From contig CANCKV010000221.1 in assembly GCA_947378615.1 (NCBI GenBank), positions 1 through 6,066 on the forward strand: a stretch of DNA of 6,066 bases, read 5' to 3'. The notes below the pieces were generated by a model, which saw only the letters and a list, made by a program, of their open reading frames with translations, was not told the origin of the DNA and did no database searches. Source of the stretch: Chitinophagaceae bacterium. Its GTDB lineage: Bacteria > Bacteroidota > Bacteroidia > Chitinophagales > Chitinophagaceae. Both the position numbers and the translations under genes were made by a program. Positions 1 through 5,970 of this stretch are shown piece after piece (position 1 is the first letter of the stretch; each line of letters begins with the position of its first letter).

Positions 1-100
1 TGCGCTCTTCAAGTAATGTTTCCAAAAAGAAAGATGCAATTCGATTGTCCTCCATTAAACTTTTGAAAACCACATCGTATAACGGATTTGCTATTATCAT
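1..100 (-). CDS. N-terminus of a PD-(D/E)XK transposase/nuclease-like protein (partial)
   Basis: Only the first 33 codons are in the window; the gene continues past the left edge. The reading begins MIIANPLYDVVFKSLMEDNR and continues IASFFLETLLEER. The pattern 'ANPxYDVVFKxLMEDNxIAxxFxxxLL' is one I recall as the start of a widespread Bacteroidota family annotated as PD-(D/E)XK nuclease family transposase or Rpn-like protein. The catalytic residues would lie outside the window, so activity cannot be judged. The start is well fixed: an in-frame TAA sits only two codons before the ATG (107-109), and no other start lies between. No Shine-Dalgarno sequence is seen, which is normal for this phylum. 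The gene lies downstream of the large A2M gene on the same strand but 434 bp away, so a shared transcript is unlikely. Coding status is fairly sure; the family assignment is from memory of the N-terminal pattern. Confidence 0.6.
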   Translation of the reverse strand, partial: MIIANPLYDVVFKSLMEDNRIASFFLETLLEER

Positions 101-534
101 GACAACTTATTTATTTGGGCGAAGCTATCGTATTCGGAGAAGGAAATGGGAATTGAGGTAAATATTTATTGTAGTGAAGTATTTGAATAGACTTGATTGG
201 TTATGGAATCTTAAATAATTGAAAACAGATATTTCAATTCATGTCATTGATAAGTTCCCCATTATTACCCTAACTATACTTCTATTAGAAAGATTCAAAA
301 GCTTATTACTTAAACTTGTTGACTTTATAAATACTCCTACTTATGTAACGTTACTACTAAGGAGGTTTTACCACAAAGGAAACGAAGAAAAAACAAGGAA
401 CACAAGGAATTCTTTCTAAATAATTGGTAGGTAAGTATCTAAAAAGTATACTGTTCCTTGTGTTCCATTGTTCAAAACCTTGTGAACCTAGTGGTAAAAA
501 TACCTGAGTCGTAACCAAAAAACTCATTGCTTTG
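101..534. other. Gene-free spacer between the A2M gene and the left-edge gene
   Basis: No convincing gene is seen on either strand. The one sizeable plus-strand frame (219-419) starts with TTG, resembles no family I know and ends inside the inverted repeat, so it is treated as chance. The spacer holds the inverted repeat at 366-499 and a 10-bp palindrome GTAACGTTAC at 345-354 flanked by CTCCT (334-338) and AGGAG (360-364). No good intrinsic terminator for the A2M gene is visible after its stop at 535. No Bacteroidota-type promoter (TTTG with TAnnTTTG) was found ahead of the left-edge gene. Confidence 0.5.
366..499. repeat. Imperfect inverted repeat with ACCACAAAGG-type arms
   Basis: The outer ends TTTTACCAC (366-374) and GTGGTAAAA (491-499) are perfect complements. 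The inner arms GGAACACAAGGAA (397-409) and TTCCTTGTGTTCC (454-466) are a perfect 13-bp match, extended by CAA/TTG across a one-base bulge. The sequence between outer and inner arms is only loosely complementary, and the central loop is 44 nt. The left arm is a purine-rich run of AAGGAA/ACAAGG-like words. It resembles the 'ACCACAAAGGACACAAAGG' intergenic hairpins found in many bacterial genomes, although that likeness is from memory. It lies 36 bp past the A2M stop, so it would form a structure in that gene's 3' untranslated RNA. There is no T-run after it on the minus strand, so it is not a standard terminator. It could be a degenerate miniature mobile repeat. Confidence 0.65.
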
Positions 535-3500
535 TTATTCCTTCACTTCCACCGTCAAACCCTCAAGCCATTGTTTATGTTCAGGTGTATAATATAGATA
601 AGTGTTTGATGCTTTCGCCCTATAAATCCCAGGAACTTCCGCCTTTAAATCAAGACCAACAGCCTTTGTTTCATTTGATGCAAAGCCCATCCAATAAAGC
701 ACTAAATAATTATCAAACATTTCATAATAGGCAACCTGATGCTTGTCAATCATATCTTTCAGTTGCCATGTCTGTAGGGATAACCCTGCAGGGATGCCTA
801 TTTTAACAATTGACATCGGTTGCAAAATGTTTTGTTTGTTGGTTACATTAATAGTCATCCGAACCGTTTCTCCAACTTTAGAAGTAGCATTAGATAAAGA
901 AGTTGATAATTTCAAAGCCGCCTTTGAACTATTTGGTGGCGTATAAGTATGATAACTTACCTGAAAAGAAAACGGTACTGCCTGTCCGCCTGAAGGATAT
1001 TTAACGGAAAATGTATTGTCTCCTTGCTTTAATAAAGGCAAGGCACTACTATCTCCCAAAGCAATATCTTTTTTATTTAGTGTAAATATTGGTTGTTGAG
1101 CATTTGCAGAAACGTTCATCAATTTAGAATAGGCTACGATGGCATTCAAGGCAAGTACCGTTGCTTGAGTGGAACCATATCCGTAACTCGTTTTTGAACT
1201 GACTATCTTTGAAAGCAAGGTGGCCATCCTAGCATAATCTGGCTTCTGTTCCCTTGCAAGTGCAAGCACGTAGAGTGACATTGATTCTATTTTCAAAGAC
1301 ATATCCCTTGAATTTACCACGCTTGTTTCGGCAAATAGTCCTTTGCTTGCAAAATTATCACTCAATAATACCATCAGTTTTGAATAGTTTACTTCATCTT
1401 TCATATTGCTTGCAGCTATTGCCATCATCGCCAATTGATAGGCATCCTTACTTTCGATTGCTTTGTCAACTGCGGCTTTGTATTCTGGCAATATTTCTTT
1501 ACCAATGCCCGCTTGTGTAAGTGCAAATACTATATATACATTTGAAATCTTTCCTGGAACGGAAGCGAATTGGTCATAACCGCCACTCTTCATAAGGAAG
1601 CCGCCATTACCATCCCTTCTTTTTAAAAGAAATGCCTTTGTACGTTCCAACATTTTTTTATCTACATCCAAAAACTCTTGCATATCTGTAAATTCCAATA
1701 AGCCATAAGCAGTAAGTGCCTCATGTGCAGGTGCATTTCCAAACCATTCGAAACCATTTTCCTTTGTCTCAAAACCTACTAACTTTTGATACCCCCTTTG
1801 GATATACCCCATTGCTTTCTTTTCTATTTCTGGATTCGATTTTCCACTCTCCCTTAGATATTTTAAGATAAATACATTGGGATAAGTAGTGGAAGATGTC
1901 TGCTCGAAACAACCGCTTGGTTCCCGAAGCATCGATTCAATACCATCTAATAATTGTCCTTCAATGGAATGAAAAACTTTCAATTCAGTTTTCAAACTGC
2001 CAGGAACCATATCTTTTACTGGAATTGTGTATATTCCCGATTCAGTTCCTGCACTCGTTACTGTCACTGCAAAACCTTTCTCTGCAGCTTCTATGGGCAA
2101 CACTATATTTTCTTCGCCATATTCGCTTATGGCATTGAACTTAATTGTTCCTACAATCGCCTTTATTGCCTCTATTGGGACTAATAATTGTTTTGCTTCA
2201 CTTTGAGCCAAGGTTAGCTTATCGGAGTATTTGCCAATTGTAAATCCATCTGTTCCTGTAGCGACAATAGTTAGGTTAATGGAGTTTGAGCTATTGTTCT
2301 TTAGATTCAATGGAATCAATGACTTGTCACCCACTGTTAGGTAAGGTGGAATCTTAGCATCTAATGCTAAGGCATTTTGCACGGCATAAGTGGCTTCTGT
2401 CCTTCCTAATAGACCTGTTGCACTCATACCTTCAGCAATAGCACGAAAAGTAGTAGTAGCATCCGAGTTATACAATTCAATCTCTGCGGTACCCTCCTTA
2501 TTAGTTTGAACAGTAGGATTCCAGTAAATGTTTTCTCTGAAATCGGTTCTTTCATTTGTTATAATGGTCTTGTATAGAGGTGCATAAAACTTTCTAGCAA
2601 CTGAGATTCCACTATTACCTGATGGCGTAACGACTGTTAGACAGGCATTATTTGTCTTTTTGTCGAGTTTCTTCATGAGCTTACTTCGATTGATTTTAAA
2701 GTCATGTGTACTTATCAGAATCACCCCATTGGCACCTCTTGCCCCATATTTTGCAACTAAGGCAGCATCCTTTAGTACTTCAATTTTAGTAATATCCTTC
2801 GGATTAATATTGTTGATTCCATCATTATTAATGGGTATGCCATCCAAAATAAATAATGGAGAATTATCATTTAATATAGTCCCATTGCCTTTGATAACCA
2901 TATTTGGAGCAGCTTCTTGAGGTGCCACTTGTACACCTGCAACTCTTCCTGCAAGTGCTTCATTGAAATTTACAACAGGTTCTTTTTCAAGTTCATCATT
3001 ATTAACTCTACCCACAGCACCTACCATATCTCTTTTCTTTACAGAACCGTAAGCAATTACGACAACCTCATCCAAATTATTTCCTTTATTAAATTCAGCC
3101 CATTTTGCCAATCTAGCTTTTTCATTTGCCCGTTGCATAAGAGTAGCCTTTGGATTCGGTTCTCCTAACCTAGCCAAACCAATTTCATTATTTGCATCTT
3201 CCAACAACCTTCTTCTGTTTTGCTCGTTCCAAGTAGCATTTTCCATCTGAATCTTTACTTGTTTATTCTTGTCTTTGGGCAGGGCATAGAGGTAAACCGT
3301 ATTCCCTTTTGGTAAGTCATTAAAACAGAATGCACCCTTTTCGTCCGTTTGTATTTTCAACAGCTTATTTGATTCATTGACCAAATAAACTGTTGCATCC
3401 TGAATGGGCTTATTATCAATGTCAACGATACTACCCGTTAGCTTTACACCATGTTCTGCCAAGAAGTTTGGTTGACGATTGGTTTTCACATATTCTGTAT

Positions 3501-5070
3501 AATCAAAATAGCGGTAACCATTTGTCATCATCACCAAATCGAGGGCGGCATTTGCTTGAGGTTCATCTTGTTTGAAATAGAATTGCGGTTCCTCTACTTT
3601 GCCCTTTAGTTCGGAACTTAGCAGCAACCAAGAGAGGATATGGTCTTGCTTATCATCGGCATACGACCAAAGCTTATCATCAACTACACTTACCGAGAAA
3701 TTTCCAGCAACAGGATGACCATTATCATCCACTGTTTTCAGTTGCATCTTTACCTTTTCCCTTGGGAGATACATTTTTTTATCAGTGGTAATGGTAGTGT
3801 GGATATTCTTCTGTGTGTTCATGAATACCAAACGTTCAGCTAAAGGCATCTTATAGGATGTCAGCGTAAAGCGAGTAACACCCATGGGAAAAAGATTTTC
3901 ATTTATCTTTATTTTTGCCTCCCTTTTAGTCATTTGTTTTGTGATAGAGTAAACTGAACCTCCTTTACTTTCACCTGAAAGCACCACTTCTATACCCAAA
4001 GAACTTTCAGAACATTTAAGTAAGGCAAACAGCCCCTCATTATTCTTCTCAAAGTTCAGCACCACGCCAGTTAATTTTGCTTTTGGCAATTTATATTCAG
4101 TAGTTATGTTTGCAGGTACCGTTATTTTGGCTTTATAATCCATGCCATATTGGGGAACAAAAACAAATTTTCCCATCCCAAAGCGAAGGCTTTCAAAGGT
4201 TGCCACTTCTGCACCATTTGCATCCAAAATACGACCCTTTACATCTACAGGTTTTCCTTTTTCGTCAATTGCCTTATAGGCTACATTGGTAGAAAGTCCA
4301 TTTATAAAGCTTCCTCCTTCTGGCATGAATTGCAAATCAACCTGATTAAACACAATAGGTATTGAACGAGAAATAGATTCGGTATGTGCATCATGAACCA
4401 CAGTTATATTCAGTAATCCATCACTTGATGATAAGGTATTAGGTAATTGAAAATGAATTTGGGCCTTACCCAATATATTAGTCGTAAAAATGTTCATCGC
4501 AACCGTTTCGCCTGCAATGGAAACCGTATATTTTGATGTTTTATTTGCAATCGGTTGGTCGTTCAAGCTACGCATCGAGAAATCTGCCGTTACCTCATCT
4601 CCTGCACCATAGCCCTTCTTAGGAAACTCTAGTTTCATCAATACCCTCGGTGCTAATACTTTTTGCAAGGTTATTTCTTTGGTAAAAAATGTACTGTCGC
4701 TCTCGTTCTGCATCCATGTTGTATATGCTTTTAGTTTATAGACCCCACCTACTGCCGATTCACTAAAGCCATAATATCCTTCGGCAGAACCATCATTGAT
4801 ATTATAGGACTGTTTTTCAAGCAGATTACCCGAAGGTGCCAATATCTCAACATTTATTTTTTGACTGACCGATGAAGGGATATTTGTTTTGGCATCCACC
4901 AAGTACATCTTGAAATACAAACCATCTCCCGGATTAAACAATACATGATTGGTATGTATGTAGATCTTTTCCTTTGATTTTTCGTAACCATCCAATTGTG
5001 CAATTAGCAACAAAGGCGTCATTAATAAAGCAATTAAACAAAGAAAAAGGCAAGTTTGTAATCTTTTCAT
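535..5070 (-). CDS. Secreted alpha-2-macroglobulin-like protein with embedded SusC-type TonB plug and thioester domain
   Basis: This 1511-residue protein is probably periplasmic or outer-membrane associated. By family analogy it would be a thioester protease trap. Domains in order (approximate residues): Sec signal peptide 1-25; MG1-like strand domain 34-135, opening 'EKIYIHT...FNPGDGLYFK'; MG2 143-240; a further macroglobulin domain 241-330 with 'MPEGGSFINGL'; bait-region-type domain 420-525 with 'YLPREKV', 'SVVDD', 'LLLSSELKG' and 'LDLVMMTNGYR'; carboxypeptidase-regulatory-like fold 541-610; charged linker 611-665; TonB-box-like 'DEVVVIAYG' and SusC-type plug 667-790; A2M domain about 840-905 with 'DFRENIYWNP'; thioester domain about 1035-1320 with C1054-F-E-Q1057; receptor-binding-like C-terminus about 1385-1510. 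The plug has no beta-barrel. The start ATG is followed at once by the signal peptide, and only AT-rich sequence precedes it. The gene stands alone, with no pbpC partner in view. The family is secure; the protease-trap role is inferred from the intact thioester motif. Confidence 0.93.
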   Translation of the reverse strand: MKRLQTCLFLCLIALLMTPLLLIAQLDGYEKSKEKIYIHTNHVLFNPGDGLYFKMYLVDAKTNIPSSVSQKINVEILAPSGNLLEKQSYNINDGSAEGYYGFSESAVGGVYKLKAYTTWMQNESDSTFFTKEITLQKVLAPRVLMKLEFPKKGYGAGDEVTADFSMRSLNDQPIANKTSKYTVSIAGETVAMNIFTTNILGKAQIHFQLPNTLSSSDGLLNITVVHDAHTESISRSIPIVFNQVDLQFMPEGGSFINGLSTNVAYKAIDEKGKPVDVKGRILDANGAEVATFESLRFGMGKFVFVPQYGMDYKAKITVPANITTEYKLPKAKLTGVVLNFEKNNEGLFALLKCSESSLGIEVVLSGESKGGSVYSITKQMTKREAKIKINENLFPMGVTRFTLTSYKMPLAERLVFMNTQKNIHTTITTDKKMYLPREKVKMQLKTVDDNGHPVAGNFSVSVVDDKLWSYADDKQDHILSWLLLSSELKGKVEEPQFYFKQDEPQANAALDLVMMTNGYRYFDYTEYVKTNRQPNFLAEHGVKLTGSIVDIDNKPIQDATVYLVNESNKLLKIQTDEKGAFCFNDLPKGNTVYLYALPKDKNKQVKIQMENATWNEQNRRRLLEDANNEIGLARLGEPNPKATLMQRANEKARLAKWAEFNKGNNLDEVVVIAYGSVKKRDMVGAVGRVNNDELEKEPVVNFNEALAGRVAGVQVAPQEAAPNMVIKGNGTILNDNSPLFILDGIPINNDGINNINPKDITKIEVLKDAALVAKYGARGANGVILISTHDFKINRSKLMKKLDKKTNNACLTVVTPSGNSGISVARKFYAPLYKTIITNERTDFRENIYWNPTVQTNKEGTAEIELYNSDATTTFRAIAEGMSATGLLGRTEATYAVQNALALDAKIPPYLTVGDKSLIPLNLKNNSSNSINLTIVATGTDGFTIGKYSDKLTLAQSEAKQLLVPIEAIKAIVGTIKFNAISEYGEENIVLPIEAAEKGFAVTVTSAGTESGIYTIPVKDMVPGSLKTELKVFHSIEGQLLDGIESMLREPSGCFEQTSSTTYPNVFILKYLRESGKSNPEIEKKAMGYIQRGYQKLVGFETKENGFEWFGNAPAHEALTAYGLLEFTDMQEFLDVDKKMLERTKAFLLKRRDGNGGFLMKSGGYDQFASVPGKISNVYIVFALTQAGIGKEILPEYKAAVDKAIESKDAYQLAMMAIAASNMKDEVNYSKLMVLLSDNFASKGLFAETSVVNSRDMSLKIESMSLYVLALAREQKPDYARMATLLSKIVSSKTSYGYGSTQATVLALNAIVAYSKLMNVSANAQQPIFTLNKKDIALGDSSALPLLKQGDNTFSVKYPSGGQAVPFSFQVSYHTYTPPNSSKAALKLSTSLSNATSKVGETVRMTINVTNKQNILQPMSIVKIGIPAGLSLQTWQLKDMIDKHQVAYYEMFDNYLVLYWMGFASNETKAVGLDLKAEVPGIYRAKASNTYLYYTPEHKQWLEGLTVEVKE
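1900..1911 (-). other. Thioester motif C-F-E-Q of the A2M-like protein
   Basis: Residues 1054-1057 read C-F-E-Q inside 'EPSGCFEQTSSTTYPN', aligning with 'YGCLEQTTSRAYP' of bacterial A2M and GCGEQ of complement and A2M. The Cys and Gln that form the internal thioester are both present. Downstream, 'GFEWFGNAPAHEALTAYGLL' (1106-1125) fits the alpha-toroid pattern of the thioester domain. The protein is therefore probably able to bind covalently to an attacking protease rather than being an inactive paralogue. Confidence 0.88.
2701..3075 (-). other. SusC/RagA-type TonB box and plug domain within the A2M-like protein
   Basis: Residues 666-790 begin with 'LDEVVVIAYGSVKKRDMVGA', closely matching the SusC 'DEVVVVGYGTxKKxDxTGAV' start. 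Next come 'EALAGRVAGVQV', 'PLFILDGIPI' and the closing signature 'IEVLKDAALVAKYGARGANG' leading to 'VILIST'. These are the full set of plug hallmarks. No barrel strands follow; the chain passes through a lysine-rich linker (791-806) into the A2M domain. A role in TonB contact or in docking to a barrel is possible but is inference. Confidence 0.88.
3241..3450 (-). other. Carboxypeptidase-regulatory-like domain within the A2M-like protein
   Basis: Residues 541-610 show the usual beta-sandwich pattern: 'KLTGSIVDIDNKPIQDATVY', then 'TDEKGAFCFNDLPKG' and further strands. In SusC/RagA receptors this fold normally comes just before the TonB box and plug, and the same order is kept here. The two parts therefore look like one transferred receptor N-terminal module. 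Confidence 0.8.
4996..5070 (-). other. Signal peptide of the A2M-like protein (Sec, signal peptidase I type)
   Basis: Residues 1-25 show a basic start (MKR), a long hydrophobic core (about residues 8-23) and a likely cleavage near 'LLLIAQ/LDGY'. Two cysteines (C7, C11) lie in or before the core, but neither sits in a lipobox at the end of it, so a lipoprotein anchor is not supported. E. coli-type A2M, in contrast, is a lipoprotein. The mature protein should be soluble in the periplasm, exported, or held by partners. Confidence 0.8.
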
Positions 5071-5370
5071 GATAAGAAATTTTAAAATATTAAATTAAGA
5101 TTCATTTTTTTATGCAAAAAATAAATGGTTTGAGAAAAGTAAATGGCTTCAATCCATTATAACCATGGGAGTTCATCATTTTAATCACTCTAATCATTTA
5201 ATCATTTAATCATTGGAATAAGTTTGATAGTTTTCATCCATACTATTATTCAATAACAAGCATAAATTTTAAAAACTATAGTTTCTTAGAAAACCTTTAG
5301 CCTAGCAACTAAAATCTATTTCAATAAAGATGCAAAAACTGAAGTATTCCATAAAAGTAATAGAAATAAA
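5071..5370. other. AT-rich leader region upstream of the A2M gene
   Basis: No gene is seen on either strand. This stretch should hold the A2M promoter on the minus strand. The nearest match to the Bacteroidota -7 element is TATTTTTTG on the minus strand (about 5115-5123), which has one base too many between TA and TTTG and no matching -33 TTTG, so it is not called. The region also holds an 8-bp tandem repeat (5192-5214) and a 12-bp palindrome AAACTATAGTTT (5273-5284). Immediately before the ATG there is only A/T-rich sequence with no purine-rich ribosome site. Confidence 0.45.
5192..5214. repeat. Short tandem repeat, unit AATCATTT
   Basis: The unit AATCATTT occurs twice in full (5192-5199, 5200-5207) and a third time as AATCATT (5208-5214). 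A diverged copy, AATCACTCT, lies just before it (5183-5191). It sits about 120-145 bp upstream of the A2M start codon. Copy number could vary by slippage, but nothing shows a regulatory role. Confidence 0.7.
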
Positions 5371-5483
5371 TATTCGGGTGCATAAAAGTTTTTCGCAGAC
5401 TACGAAACCCTATAAGGGCTCAAAGCCTTTATAGGGTTTCGTAGTTACCACTATTTATTCGAAAAACTATTATGCACCGAATA
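5371..5483. repeat. Two-tier long inverted repeat, candidate MITE or structured hairpin
   Basis: The outer arms 5371-5395 and 5460-5483 are complementary over 24 bp except for one extra G in the left arm and one mismatch. The inner arms 5399-5420 and 5424-5445 are complementary over 22 bp with one mismatch (a G-U pair in RNA) around a 3-nt CAA loop. The two tiers are separated by 3 nt on the left (CAG) and 14 nt on the right (5446-5459). The ends read TATTCGGG...ACCGAATA, so a TA dinucleotide flanks TTCGG/CCGAA. That would fit a TA target duplication of an IS630/mariner-like miniature element, but TA is its own complement and so proves little. There is no coding capacity and no T-run beside either stem, so it is not an ordinary terminator. 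It lies between the A2M leader and a gene remnant. Confidence 0.75.
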
Positions 5484-5673
5484 AAAAATGTGTACATGGT
5501 GACAAAATATTCATTGTATCAAACTTTTCATAACACGTTATTTTTAAATACCCCACTAGCGCAGTACTCCTGTCCTATGCTTTATATTTACCAAATCCTA
5601 AATTAATCTCCCGCAAAAAAATAATCAATAATTCATAATAATAAAATGAATGATAGTGCCAAGATTACCCCAT

Positions 5674-5706
5674 AAAAAAAGCCCTTGAAAGTTTCTTTCA
5701 AAGGCT
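5674..5706 (-). terminator. Intrinsic terminator, leftward
   Basis: Read on the minus strand, AGCCTTTGAAAG (5706-5695), loop AAA, then CTTTCAAGGGCT (5691-5680) form a 12-bp stem with one U-G pair. The stem runs directly into seven Ts (5680-5674). This is a textbook rho-independent terminator. On the plus strand the U-G pair becomes a C-A mismatch and no T-run follows, so it acts mainly leftward. The nearest minus-strand gene that could feed it ends at 5971, about 265 bp upstream, with a plus-strand gene remnant in between. Confidence 0.8.
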
Positions 5707-5716
5707 CTTCTCATAA

Positions 5717-5911
5717 ATTCCTGCAGAATTTTTAATATGTTTACAAGACGAACCTGAGGCATTAAAGTTTTTTAATTCTATAAAAGAAAACGAGCAACAC
5801 CATTATATCAAATGGATTTACAATGCTAAGACAGAAGATACAAAAATAGAAAGAATGGCAGATGTGATAAACAGGCTTTCTAAACACCAACTATTCATGG
5901 CTAATAATTAA
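5717..5911 (+). pseudogene. 5'-truncated remnant of a DUF1905/YdeI-OmpD-associated family gene
   Basis: After an in-frame TAA (5714-5716) the plus strand reads IPAEFLICLQDEPEALKFFN, then SIKENEQHHYIKWIYNAKTE, DTKIERMADVINRLSKHQLF and MANN before TAA (5909-5911). This matches the C-terminal part of Bacteroidota DUF1905 / YdeI-OmpD-associated proteins, whose usual pattern is 'EIPEEFLLCLQDEPKALxFF...YIQWIYSAKKxETKxxRMAKxINRL'. The N-terminal DUF1905 half, expected directly upstream in frame, is absent. No ATG precedes the homologous part, the first internal ATG being within 'ERMAD'. The C-terminal half is otherwise intact, without stops, so the loss is probably recent. The break falls within a few bases of a leftward terminator, which suggests a deletion or rearrangement joint. 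A short domain translated from an ATT or ATA start cannot be excluded but is unlikely. The family is recalled from memory. Confidence 0.72.
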
Positions 5912-5936
5912 GAGAAAATAAGTCGATACATCATTG

Positions 5937-5959
5937 AAGTTGTGTATAAACAACTTTTT
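5937..5959 (+). terminator. Possible weak terminator of the truncated DUF1905/YdeI gene
   Basis: AAGTTGT (5937-5943), a 6-nt loop and ACAACTT (5950-5956) form a 7-bp stem that runs into five Ts (5955-5959), starting 26 nt after the pseudogene stop. The stem is short and AT-rich, so efficiency would be low. The minus-strand side lacks a T-run. Its position between two converging gene ends supports a terminator role. Confidence 0.4.
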
Positions 5960-5970
5960 ACAACCGACCA

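Noticed and set aside
219..419. 66-codon plus-strand frame starting with TTG
   Set aside because: It resembles no family I know, has no ribosome site and ends within the inverted repeat whose bases supply its last residues; it looks like a chance frame.
505..526. TGAGT...ACTCA hairpin as a terminator for the A2M gene
   Set aside because: The stem is only 5 bp with a 12-nt loop, and on the minus strand the T-run lies inside the loop rather than directly after the stem.
2660..3168. Plus-strand frames opposite the plug region
   Set aside because: They are antisense shadows of the A2M-like gene with no recognisable protein features.
5115..5123. TATTTTTTG on the minus strand as a Bacteroidota -7 promoter element (TAnnTTTG)
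   Set aside because: The spacing is one base too long and no TTTG lies at the expected -33 position.
5484..5673. Possible small gene or CRISPR-like content between the long inverted repeat and the terminator
   Set aside because: All frames are broken by stops or lack any family likeness, and no direct repeats with spacers are present.
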